Assembly (NCBI GenBank): GCA_002403205.1 | Contig: DHHJ01000011.1 | Location: 89,755 to 153,754 of the forward strand | Length of the DNA stretch: 64,000 nucleotides | Source of the DNA: Anaerolineaceae bacterium UBA4775 | GTDB lineage: Bacteria; Chloroflexota; Anaerolineae; Anaerolineales; Anaerolineaceae | Reading direction: 5' to 3' | The notes under the pieces: model-generated | The model's input: the letters and a program-made list of their open reading frames with translations, nothing else | What the model was told of the DNA's origin: nothing | Database searches by the model: none | Program-made: the position numbers and the translations under genes | Part shown: piece by piece, positions 1 through 7,857 of the stretch | Layout: every line of letters starts with the position of its first letter | How positions within the stretch are numbered: position 1 is the stretch's first letter

Positions 1-438
1 CGGCAATTGACCAAGATGAATGGTTCGGTCATTCAAGACCGCAGCGTCTATGAAGATGCCGAGATCTTTGCCCACAATTTGTACCTGCAAGACGCCATCA
101 ACGATCGAGATTACGGCACCTACCGTGAGCTGTACCAGGTTTTGGTCGAATTCCTTCCCCCGCCCGACCTGGTGATCTATTTGCGCGCTTCCGTGCCCAC
201 TCTGCTGGAACGCATTTCCAAACGGGGGCGGGACTACGAGCGCACGATCAGCGCTGATTACCTGGCAGATTTGAACGACCTGTACGAAGAATGGGTTGAA
301 AATTTTGAGCTCTGCCCAATCCTCACCATTCCATGTGACAACCTGGATTATGTCGCCAAGTCTCAGCATCTAGGGCTGATTGTCGAAAAGGTCAGGGATA
401 TCCTGATGGGCAAAGCGGAAGTTCGGTTCGATATTTAA
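1..438 (+). CDS. Deoxynucleoside kinase, C-terminal part (gene runs off the left edge)
   Basis: The frame is open from base 1, so the TTG at base 7 is not a real start and the P-loop half lies outside the window. The visible part has the conserved core of the dNK/dGK/dAK family: a DRSVYEDAEIFA motif (the DR[SY] catalytic region and substrate-binding acidic residues), a PDLVIYLRASV strand followed by the RGRDYE lid segment, and a YLADLNDLYEEW helix. The family phosphorylates deoxynucleosides to their 5'-monophosphates in dNTP salvage. Deoxyadenosine or deoxyguanosine specificity is likely for bacterial members, but the specificity residues cannot all be seen. It is convergent with spoVS, with no clear terminator between them. 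Confidence 0.85.
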   Translation, partial: RQLTKMNGSVIQDRSVYEDAEIFAHNLYLQDAINDRDYGTYRELYQVLVEFLPPPDLVIYLRASVPTLLERISKRGRDYERTISADYLADLNDLYEEWVENFELCPILTIPCDNLDYVAKSQHLGLIVEKVRDILMGKAEVRFDI

Positions 439-528
439 CATCACCCCCAACCAGAATTAAATCAAACAGACGCGTTCCTACGTCTGTGTTGCTTATGAAT
501 GCGGGTGTTCATCCTTAATGAAAAGCCT

Positions 529-846
529 TCAATCGACCCCGATTTTCGCTTCTTCAGGCGAATGGTCCGGTATTTCCAACCCTTCTGGCCGGACGACGAT
601 ATTCTGTTTGATCGCGGTGCGCACTTTACCATCGATTTCCACATCGACAAACTCCGGCACACACACGATATCAATACCATCGCTGGCTAAATAACCTTTA
701 GCGAGTATGATCGCCTTGACAGCCTGGTTGACAGCACCAGCACCGATGGACTGCACTTCGGCAACCTTAAATTCACGTACCACCCCTGCAATTGCCCCTG
801 CGACTGCGGCAGTGCGGGAGTTCGCTGAAACCTTGATGACGTTCAT
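529..846 (-). CDS. spoVS: Stage V sporulation protein S (SpoVS) family protein
   Basis: The protein has 105 residues. The first ~86 align throughout with SpoVS: a KVSANSRTAAVAGAIAGVV start, the strongly conserved QSIGAGAVNQAVKAI segment and a late RTAIKQNIVVRP strand. A tail of about 15 residues exceeds the usual length. SpoVS is a small Alba-like nucleic-acid-binding fold that acts at stage V in Bacillus, but it is widespread in non-sporulating Thermus and Chloroflexota, where its role is unknown. The ATG at 846 is preceded on the minus strand by an AAGGGAGC Shine-Dalgarno site. It stands alone, and no sporulation genes are nearby. Confidence 0.9.
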   Translation of the reverse strand: MNVIKVSANSRTAAVAGAIAGVVREFKVAEVQSIGAGAVNQAVKAIILAKGYLASDGIDIVCVPEFVDVEIDGKVRTAIKQNIVVRPEGLEIPDHSPEEAKIGVD

Positions 847-1387
847 GGTCTGCTCCCTTTCATGATCACCTGTGTATCCAAAGCTTAGAATAATCTAATA
901 TTCCGGGGCTTTATTTCATGTTTGTCTAAATTTTACATGATTTTAAATAATAACGCAAGGGTTTTAAGATATTTTAATGTTTGTCGCAATAGTTGCCCTG
1001 GACTTGCTGCTCACCAAACATCCTCTGCCACAGGGCCAGACTCAGTGATTTCCACAGATTTCGCCATCTACGACCCCATTAACACTTGCTCACCAGTGGG
1101 CGGTGGCAGTCTACCAGACCAATTTCACCTTCCCAGGAGGCAGGTAGACTTCAACCACCATTGGGATGACCAGCACAATCCTCTTTCCCAAGATGGGAAA
1201 AGAATAATTAAGAGTGCTTGTTCACTTAGCACGACAGAATAGTGTGTGCGTCTGGGGCTCTGATCTTCCCGGCATTCATCACCGGACACAAACAGACCCT
1301 TCAGGGAAACCATCCTGAAGGGTCATGATTGATACCAATTACGCTTTTCTTTACGCAGCGGGCCTCGCCATCGGGGATATTTCTTCT
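847..1387. other. Intergenic region, 541 bp
   Basis: No convincing gene is present. The short open frames here (for example 922-1242 on plus and 1125-1313 on minus) lack ribosome sites and recognisable sequence. The left ~110 bp is AT-rich and must hold the spoVS promoter. The right part holds the terminator of the transporter gene. Confidence 0.6.
1295..1324 (-). terminator. Terminator-like hairpin after the GPH transporter gene
   Basis: A perfect 11-bp stem: GACCCTTCAGG (1295-1305) pairs with CCTGAAGGGTC (1314-1324) around an 8-nt loop. It lies about 60 bp past the stop of the minus-strand transporter gene. The following minus-strand sequence TGTTTGTG is only moderately T-rich, so termination is likely but may be partial. 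Confidence 0.65.
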
Positions 1388-2797
1388 CTATACAGGTTTA
1401 CTTGCGCCAGGTAGCGGTTTTTTGCCCGCACGTTCAGCTATACGCGCCGCTCGCCGGATGCCCAACTCTTCAACCATTTGATGATGCTGTTTGCGCCCCA
1501 GGGGGTAAAAAATAGCGATCAGAATGCCGGCCACCAGCAACAACGCCGGGATCGGACCGACCACGAGGCGAATGCCCAGCAAGGCACTGGGGGGTTGAAT
1601 GGCGCCTTGACCTTCCTGAAAGTTCGTCAGTTGCAAAACCAGCAAGGCCAATGGCTGAGCGATGGCCATGCCAATCTTGCCCAATAGTGTCACGAGGCTG
1701 TAGAACATGCCCTCATTGCGTTCTCCGGTGTGCCATTCTTCCCATTCAATCGCATCGGGGATGATCGCCCAGGGCAAAACCTGCCCGGCACTGACGCCAA
1801 TGCCAGCCATCACACACAAGATCACGATCAGCCAGAAAGGCGTCTCGGGGGTCATCGTGATCAACATCATCATCACAACCGCCCAAAAACCGACACCGAT
1901 GATGTAAGCCAAGCGTTTGTTCCAGTTCTTGGAGACCCAGTTCCAGATGGGCAGCGCAAATATGGCTGTGACGAAGATGCTGACCATAATAATAAGGTTC
2001 TGCGATTGCCGCTGGATGATGTGCAGGATGAAGAACTGCAGGTTGGATTCGATCACAACGATCGCCATCCAGGTGGCCAAGTACATCAAAGCACCGAACA
2101 TAAAGGGTTTATTCTTGAACGCTGCTTTGAGCGAAGGCCAAAACCTGGGCACATCCTCCTTCTGATACTCTTCTCTTTCCCTGGTGCCAGCAAACACGCC
2201 AAAGATGGGTACAGCAGCAATTACGCCGGCCACCACCGCCATCATCAGCACACTGCGTGACGTTGCCAGGTCCCAGTTGTTTCCCACGATCAGCAGCGGC
2301 AAGATATAAGCCGTCAGGCTGCCAATGATATTGAACATCATTCTGAAGCTGGTGAGTTTGGTGCGCTCATCGTAATCGGAGGTCAATTCCGGTGTGAGGG
2401 CAAAATATGGCATATAAACAAATGTCGCCAGGGCTTCATAAACAATATAAGCCAATGAATAATAGATGATCAGCCCGGTGCGGCCAAAATCAGGGCTGAG
2501 CCACAGCAGCATGAAAGACAAACCAAAGGGGATCGCACCGAACAGCAGGAAAGGACGCCGACGGCCCCACTTGGTGCGGGTGCGGTCAGAGATGTAACCG
2601 ACCATTAGGTCATTGACAAAATCCCAGCTGCGTCCCACGAATAAGATGATGGCCACCAGGCCAGGGGGCATCCCCACGACCGTCACCATAAAAATGGAGA
2701 AAAAGGCGGTGATGATCGAATTATTCATACTGAAACCAAAATCGCCCATCCCGTAGAAAATATTTGTTAATAATGGAAGTTTTTCTCGTTTTTCCAC
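1388..2797 (-). CDS. GPH-family (MelB-like) sugar:cation symporter
   Basis: A 469-residue major facilitator protein with about 12 hydrophobic helices. It shows the glycoside-pentoside-hexuronide family pattern: a YGMGDFGFSMN start, the SWDFVNDLMVGYISDRTRTKWGRRRPF loop between helices 2 and 3 (the Asp pair binds the coupling cation in MelB) and a C-terminal WEEWHTGERNEGMFYSL segment. The family imports glycosides or pentosides with Na+ or H+; the substrate here cannot be read from sequence. The start is GTG at 2797, supported by a CAGGAG site 7 nt upstream. It is a single-gene unit with its own downstream hairpin. A second GPH protein is encoded at 61091-62428. Confidence 0.88.
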   Translation of the reverse strand: MEKREKLPLLTNIFYGMGDFGFSMNNSIITAFFSIFMVTVVGMPPGLVAIILFVGRSWDFVNDLMVGYISDRTRTKWGRRRPFLLFGAIPFGLSFMLLWLSPDFGRTGLIIYYSLAYIVYEALATFVYMPYFALTPELTSDYDERTKLTSFRMMFNIIGSLTAYILPLLIVGNNWDLATSRSVLMMAVVAGVIAAVPIFGVFAGTREREEYQKEDVPRFWPSLKAAFKNKPFMFGALMYLATWMAIVVIESNLQFFILHIIQRQSQNLIIMVSIFVTAIFALPIWNWVSKNWNKRLAYIIGVGFWAVVMMMLITMTPETPFWLIVILCVMAGIGVSAGQVLPWAIIPDAIEWEEWHTGERNEGMFYSLVTLLGKIGMAIAQPLALLVLQLTNFQEGQGAIQPPSALLGIRLVVGPIPALLLVAGILIAIFYPLGRKQHHQMVEELGIRRAARIAERAGKKPLPGASKPV

Positions 2798-3070
2798 TCG
2801 GTTGCTCCTGTATCACTTAATAGGATTCACTTATTAAACACACACAGTACCAAAGAGTTATGCAATTTAACCCGCAAATTTACGCTTTAGTCTTGATCCA
2901 TTGGCTCGGGATGTTTCATCGGTAGCCGATAATGTGGTTCATAAAAATCTCATACCATAAAAAAACAACTTACTTATTGTAACATTATTTCTGTAAAACC
3001 GTATCCGTGCACATGGATTGCCTTCGCTGTGGGCACAAACTTCAGATCGTTCAAACGGAACAAAAAGATC

Positions 3071-3096
3071 AGAGGCCTGGCTGAATTTATCCCTCT
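3071..3096 (-). terminator. Weak terminator after surE
   Basis: On the minus strand AGAGG and CCTCT can pair around a ~16-nt loop overlapping the surE stop, followed by GATCTTTTTG. The stem is short, so this is a tentative call. Confidence 0.35.
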
Positions 3097-3896
3097 AGCA
3101 GTGCTTCCAGTGCAGAAAAATCGGTGCGGGAGGTCAGATTGATGCTCAGCGGTGTCACGGAGACCTTCTTCTCAACCAGGAGCATATAAATATCGCTGTT
3201 TTTCTCCAGTTCTGACAGCTCATACTGGATTTCATAGCGCATAGGGCCGTGCTCTGAAAGCGAGTTGCGCGGGGATGGCAACGGCACGTAATACATCCGT
3301 CGGGACTGCCGGGTGATTGCCCAGGGTGTCTCAGGGGTGGCGCCAAAGGGGATATCAAGTTTGATCACATCCACATCTTCAGGCAGGCGTTTTTTAAGCA
3401 TGATCCTGGCAAATTGCCGTGTGAAGTACCCCGCTGCTTCAAAATCCACGTCCTGCGAAAGTGAGAGATGGTCTTCTGTCCCGGTTTGCCTGGATACAGC
3501 CAGGGCAGGCACGCCAAAAGAGGCGGCCTCAAGGGCGGCGCCAACCGTGCCCGAGACCGTCAGCCCAGAGCCAATATTTTCCCCGTAATTGATTCCCGAG
3601 ACCACCAGGTCCGGTTTACCTTTGATCACATCCAAAATGCCGTGCACCACGGCCTGCCCGGGTGAGCCATCCACGGCGTACACCTGCCAATCGCGCCCGT
3701 TGACATGCAGGGTCATCTCCTCAATCACCCCGGTTGAACTAATGGGCATGCTATGGCCGGCACTGGTCTGCTGGTGTAAAGGTGCGACCACATGCACAAA
3801 ACCGAGCGGGTCAAGGGCTTCAGCGGCCGCCCACAACCCCGGCGAGTGAATGCTGTCATCGTTGGTCAATAAAATTTGGGTGGGTTTTTCATTCAT
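3087..3896 (-). CDS. surE: 5'/3'-nucleotidase SurE
   Basis: A 269-residue SurE protein. The N-terminal ILLTNDDSIHSPGL carries the paired Asp that binds the catalytic metal. SGINYGENIG (with the metal-binding Asn) and a DGSPGQAVVHG segment follow in family order. SurE dephosphorylates nucleoside monophosphates and some short polyphosphates in the cytoplasm. The frame is open for 32 more codons to 3992, but family length and the position of the first conserved strand favour the ATG at 3896. It has no close operon partner: the neighbouring sufE stop is about 310 bp upstream. Confidence 0.92.
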   Translation of the reverse strand: MNEKPTQILLTNDDSIHSPGLWAAAEALDPLGFVHVVAPLHQQTSAGHSMPISSTGVIEEMTLHVNGRDWQVYAVDGSPGQAVVHGILDVIKGKPDLVVSGINYGENIGSGLTVSGTVGAALEAASFGVPALAVSRQTGTEDHLSLSQDVDFEAAGYFTRQFARIMLKKRLPEDVDVIKLDIPFGATPETPWAITRQSRRMYYVPLPSPRNSLSEHGPMRYEIQYELSELEKNSDIYMLLVEKKVSVTPLSINLTSRTDFSALEALLEG

Positions 3897-4205
3897 AAGG
3901 TTTAATTTTAGCTTAGGATGAAAGAAATGGCAATTAACAAGGAACAACAGAGTGAAAACCTGGGCAAAATAACCTGCAAATGAACGGTTCATGCAAACCG
4001 CCCAGGTGCATTGTACGCAAGCAAGCGCTGATGGCGCTTGCTTGGCAGAATAAATCTCAACAGCAGGTAGATACCAGCAGGGAAAAATGCAATTCAGCCC
4101 CCTTACAGCACAGACGCTCGAAAAAAAAACACACCGCAGGCAGAATCGGCTATCAGGGCCGCATACTGATAATAAAACAAACAGGTTATTGTGAGCGAGC
4201 GCTGC
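3897..4205. other. Intergenic region between surE and sufE, 309 bp
   Basis: No gene is supported. It should contain the surE promoter and any terminator of the sufS-sufE unit. The only clear structure is the inverted repeat at 4018-4044, listed separately. Confidence 0.5.
4018..4044. repeat. Perfect 11-bp inverted repeat (hairpin)
   Basis: CAAGCAAGCGC (4018-4028) and GCGCTTGCTTG (4034-4044) pair perfectly around TGATG. There is no T-tract on either side, so it is not a standard intrinsic terminator. It may be an mRNA-end stabiliser for sufSE or a binding site. Confidence 0.6.
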
Positions 4206-4631
4206 TTAAGCCGCTCCACCGACGCATTGGGCAGCAAAAGCCTTGATTTCTTCAACCATCGCCAGCAGCCCATTGGCGCGCTGTGAAGAAAGATGTTTAT
4301 CGAGCCCAATTTCCTTAAAAAAAGTCAGGTCGGCCTTGATCACGGCTTCCGCTGGCTGCCCTGAAAATACCTGCAGCAATAATGCGGCCAGACCTTTGAC
4401 GATCAGCGAGTCACTGTCGGCCTGCAGGAAAACCTCTCCCTGGCGGCACTCCTTGTGGAGCCACACCAGCGACTGGCAACCGCGCACAATGTTATCTTCC
4501 GTACGGTATTCCTCGGGCAAGAGCGTATTCTTTTGCCCCAGTTCAATCAGGTAAGCGTAGCGCTCGTCCCAGGCAGGCAGAAAAGAAAAATCGTCTACAA
4601 TTTGTCCCTGGATTTCCTGAATGCTTGCCAT
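4206..4631 (-). CDS. sufE: Cysteine desulfuration protein SufE
   Basis: 141 residues, the normal SufE length. The acceptor cysteine sits in VRGCQSLVWL, the family signature, followed by the ADSDSLIVKGLAALLLQVFSG strand-helix region. SufE takes the persulfide sulfur from SufS and passes it to the Fe-S scaffold. It lies directly behind sufS (3-nt gap), and its Shine-Dalgarno site GGGAGGTAA is formed by the last codons of sufS, so translation is probably coupled. SufB, SufC and SufD genes are not in the window. Confidence 0.93.
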   Translation of the reverse strand: MASIQEIQGQIVDDFSFLPAWDERYAYLIELGQKNTLLPEEYRTEDNIVRGCQSLVWLHKECRQGEVFLQADSDSLIVKGLAALLLQVFSGQPAEAVIKADLTFFKEIGLDKHLSSQRANGLLAMVEEIKAFAAQCVGGAA

Positions 4632-4634
4632 GCT

Positions 4635-5858
4635 TTACCTCCCTAACATCTTCAGCACTTTGCGGATCGCCGCCACAAGGGCATCGATATCGTCGCGGGT
4701 ATTGTAGAGCGCTAAAGAGGCCCTGACAGTCCCATCGATCTGCAGGGCAGTCATGATCGGCTGTGTGCAGTGATGGCCCGTGCGCACTGCCACCCCGTGA
4801 GTATCCAGCAAGGTGCCCAGGTCATAATGGTGCACACCGTCGATGTTGAAAGCCAGGATGCTGGTGCGGTGCTGTGCGTTGCCGTAAATCGTCAGGCCGT
4901 CAATCTCCAGGAGCCTGCTCCGACCGTATTTCAGCACACTGTCTTCGGAGGCCATGATGTCAGCAAAATCGAGCCCATTCAGGTAATCAATGGCGGCTGC
5001 CAGCCCGATCGGGCCGACAATATTGGGCGTTCCGGCTTCGAACTTAAACGGCGGTTTATTGTAAGTAGTCCTCTCTATCGAGACCTGGTCAATCATCTCG
5101 CCGCCGCCCTGGTAAGGTGGAATAGCATCCAGCCAGGCTTCCTTGCCGTACAGTACGCCAATTCCGGTAGGCCCATAGATTTTGTGGCCAGAAAAAGCAT
5201 AAAAATCGGCATCCAGCGCCCTGACGTCATGTTCGATATGCTGCACCGACTGGGCTGCATCGACCAGGACCGCAGCGCCGGCATCGTGAGCCATCTGGAT
5301 CACCTTTTTTGCCGGGTTGATCGTGCCCAACGAGTTGGAGACATGGTTAAATGCCACAATGCGGGTTTTCTCGCCCAGGAGGTTCTGGTAAACATCCAGG
5401 CGGAGGTCACCGTTTTCATCAAAGGGAACCACACGGAAGTTGGCACCCCGCCGCTCGCACATCATTTGCCAGGGGACAAAATTGGAATGGTGATCCATGG
5501 TGGTGACGATCACATCATCCCCCGGGTTGACAAAGGCTTCCCCAAATGAGAAGGCCACCAGGTTGATGGCTTCTGTGGTTCCGCGGGTAAAGATGACCTC
5601 ATGCGCATGTTCAGCGTTGATATAGCGCTGGATGGTCTTGCGGGCTGCCTCGTGGGCTTCGGTGGCCAGGTTCGAGAGGTGATGCGTGCCACGATGGATG
5701 TTGCTGTTGTAACTGGAATAGTAATCCGTGATCGCTTCGATCACCGGCCGTGGTTTTTGGGTCGTGGCCGCATTGTCGAGGTAAACCAGGGGTTTTCCGT
5801 TAACCAGCGTGCTCAAGATAGGAAAATCAGCGCGAATTTTGTCAATATCGATGGCCAT
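4635..5858 (-). CDS. sufS: Cysteine desulfurase SufS (class V aminotransferase fold)
   Basis: 407 residues, full length. PLP-binding features are in order: TRGTTEAINLVA, HHSNFVPWQ, the VDAAQSVQH aspartate, and the Schiff-base lysine in FSGHKIYGPTGIGVLYG. The active cysteine lies in the late RTGHHCTQPIM loop, where group II (SufS) enzymes carry it. It converts L-cysteine to alanine and bound persulfide for Fe-S assembly. It is the first gene of a two-gene unit with sufE. Confidence 0.95.
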   Translation of the reverse strand: MAIDIDKIRADFPILSTLVNGKPLVYLDNAATTQKPRPVIEAITDYYSSYNSNIHRGTHHLSNLATEAHEAARKTIQRYINAEHAHEVIFTRGTTEAINLVAFSFGEAFVNPGDDVIVTTMDHHSNFVPWQMMCERRGANFRVVPFDENGDLRLDVYQNLLGEKTRIVAFNHVSNSLGTINPAKKVIQMAHDAGAAVLVDAAQSVQHIEHDVRALDADFYAFSGHKIYGPTGIGVLYGKEAWLDAIPPYQGGGEMIDQVSIERTTYNKPPFKFEAGTPNIVGPIGLAAAIDYLNGLDFADIMASEDSVLKYGRSRLLEIDGLTIYGNAQHRTSILAFNIDGVHHYDLGTLLDTHGVAVRTGHHCTQPIMTALQIDGTVRASLALYNTRDDIDALVAAIRKVLKMLGR

Positions 5859-5975
5859 AGGTTCCTTAATAATTAGCGATTAGTGCGTAAGCATTTTACC
5901 AGACAAGCCTTTGAAATGGGAAAATCTACTTCCTTATCAAGGGAACATAGATTTTAGCCATCCCCCAACCGCACA

Positions 5976-7775
5976 TTAATAATAAGAGGTGCGGATGACA
6001 GGCTGGAACAGGTCTTTGCGGTGCGCACAGGCCGGGTTGAGCGCACACAGCGCACACACGGGTTCTGTCATTTCAGGGCAATGTTTGCGGTTATAGGAGA
6101 AGGCGACATTGTCCACCGCACCCATGCTCAGGCCTGAGACCTCGATCAGCCGCTGAATGGCTGCATAACAGGCGTGCCGGATAGCCCATTCTTCATCCGG
6201 GGTCACCAGTACCCGATTGGCAATCTTTTCCCTTAATTCCGCCTCGATAATGCCGACCAAACCGGTCCGCAAGCAAAACCGCATCACGTGGTAATCAATC
6301 ACAGGCTGAATGGCTTCACCTGCAGACACCTTCAAAAATCCTTCCGGCCGCTCCATCAGGATCAATGCCAGCAGGCTGGTCTTTTTGCGGAAGGGGTCTT
6401 CCTTGTAACCCCCAATATGATCGAGGGTTGAGATGAAGTGCTCCAGCGGTTTTGGGGCGCGGTTTGCGCGTGCAATGATCTCTGCCGGGGTCAACCCCAG
6501 GGCGGACATATCCCTTCCGTAGCGCTGTGCCATGTGCAGATGCAGTTCCAGGGCAGGCATGGGGTCTGTGCCGTCATCCGCGCGGAACAACGCCAGCATT
6601 TCCTCCTGGATCTGGTTGGCCTGCCGCTGCGGCGTATAAAATGCCGGGTCTTCATTCAAAGGGCGCATATAGGCATACGACAGGTAAGTTGAGCCCTTGC
6701 AGAGATGCCCGTCGATCGTGGCAATCAACGGGCGAAGGTAGCGCCTGTGTTGGGTTTCCCAAAAACTGAACTGCTGCAATGTTTGAACAAAGAAAAATTC
6801 CAGCGCAGAAGGATGCCCGACCGGCGGGTAATAGTCGGTCACAAAATTGAATGGTTCCGCCTCCGGGATGGATTTGACCACCTCAGCGATGCCCGCAACC
6901 CGCCTCTCATCGATCCTGATCCTGTTATCGAGGGGAATGATGGGCGGTTCCCGATCGAAGAGCAGGGCAGTCGGGCCGACATGCTCGATGGCTTCGGCAG
7001 CCAAAGCCATCGCACGCCTGGCAGCCAAAAGCGGGTGGACGCCCTGCAAGATGTGGGATAACGTAGCGCCGCAGAACGTATCGCCCGCACCGGTGGGGTC
7101 AAGCACATCGGCAGGCACGGGGAGCAAATCTGTCCGATAATCTCCCAGCAGGATAGCAGCGCCTTGCTTGCCGCGAGTGATAAACAAAATTTTTCCTGGC
7201 TCAGCCGCTGCCGTGTCCACACACCCGTAGAGAGCGCAGGCTTCTGCTTCGTTCATAAAGGTGAGATCAGATATTTCCATCACAGCACGCACCAGAGCAG
7301 GGTCTTCCTCGATCAAGTTCAGGAAGCTTCCCCCTGAGATCAGTCTGGCGCCCCGGTCGCGGCATGCCTGGGCGAACCTGATCTGCTGCCTGGCTGTGCC
7401 CAGCGCCGTGATGTGCACGCCATCAAAAACCGACAGGTCATCCGGCAAATCCTCTGGGTCCAGCCGCGCTTCAGCCCCCACGAAGAATGTATGGTAGGTC
7501 GCTTTGTCATCGGCATGTGAGATGGTGAAGCGGGGCACCTCTTCAGGTGAGACGACCGGCCCAAACCAGGCGGCCAGGCGGCTTTCCAATGGCTTCAAGG
7601 GCTCCGGCATGGGGTCGGGAATTGGGCTGAACAGGGAAACGGTACATCCGCAGCGGTGTGCAGCCAGCGCGATGTACAAACCCGTTCCACCGGCTGAGTG
7701 GGCAACACGGTTCTTGAAATGCAGAGTATCGAGGGATGGCCCCCCAATCACAAGTAGATGGGGCTGATCAGTCAT
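5976..7775 (-). CDS. PfkB-family kinase fused to an HhH-glycosylase-like Fe-S domain
   Basis: 599 residues in two parts. Residues ~5-280 are a ribokinase/PfkB kinase: GGPSLDT at 11-17, SAGGTG at 27-32 and the ATP/catalytic signature DPTGAGD at 226-232, with Asp232 as the expected base. Residues ~300-599 resemble the HhH-GPD base-excision fold: KKTSLLALIL (464-473), PVIDYHVMRFCLRTGLV (491-507; compare the catalytic-Asp VDTHxxR segment of endonuclease III) and four cysteines spaced C566-x7-C574-x2-C577-x5-C583, close to the endonuclease III [4Fe-4S] loop. A GSTYLSYAYMRPL stretch at 361-373 is faintly reminiscent of queuosine-salvage nucleosidases. What is seen is a kinase plus a glycosidase-like Fe-S half. 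Inference: a nucleoside is phosphorylated, then its base is released. It is last in the 12052-5976 gene run. Confidence 0.7.
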   Translation of the reverse strand: MTDQPHLLVIGGPSLDTLHFKNRVAHSAGGTGLYIALAAHRCGCTVSLFSPIPDPMPEPLKPLESRLAAWFGPVVSPEEVPRFTISHADDKATYHTFFVGAEARLDPEDLPDDLSVFDGVHITALGTARQQIRFAQACRDRGARLISGGSFLNLIEEDPALVRAVMEISDLTFMNEAEACALYGCVDTAAAEPGKILFITRGKQGAAILLGDYRTDLLPVPADVLDPTGAGDTFCGATLSHILQGVHPLLAARRAMALAAEAIEHVGPTALLFDREPPIIPLDNRIRIDERRVAGIAEVVKSIPEAEPFNFVTDYYPPVGHPSALEFFFVQTLQQFSFWETQHRRYLRPLIATIDGHLCKGSTYLSYAYMRPLNEDPAFYTPQRQANQIQEEMLALFRADDGTDPMPALELHLHMAQRYGRDMSALGLTPAEIIARANRAPKPLEHFISTLDHIGGYKEDPFRKKTSLLALILMERPEGFLKVSAGEAIQPVIDYHVMRFCLRTGLVGIIEAELREKIANRVLVTPDEEWAIRHACYAAIQRLIEVSGLSMGAVDNVAFSYNRKHCPEMTEPVCALCALNPACAHRKDLFQPVIRTSYY

Positions 7776-7857
7776 TTCGGATTAATGGTTCCAATCTCTT
7801 ATAGGTTATTAAGAGGAGGTCAATTCTTTATTTCATTAACTTACCAATCTTGGGCAG

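Noticed and set aside
922..1242. 106-codon plus-strand open frame in the spoVS-transporter gap
   Set aside because: No Shine-Dalgarno site, no conserved-looking sequence, and it lies in AT-rich regulatory DNA.
1730..2260. 176-codon plus-strand open frame opposite the GPH transporter
   Set aside because: It is antisense to a clear MFS gene, is His/Asp-rich low-complexity and has no ribosome site.
4770..5549. 259-codon plus-strand open frame
   Set aside because: Exactly antisense to sufS, with no recognisable protein features.
5969..5994. Terminator at the end of the PfkB fusion gene
   Set aside because: CCGCAC/GTGCGG can pair, but the stem overlaps the last codons and no T-tract follows.
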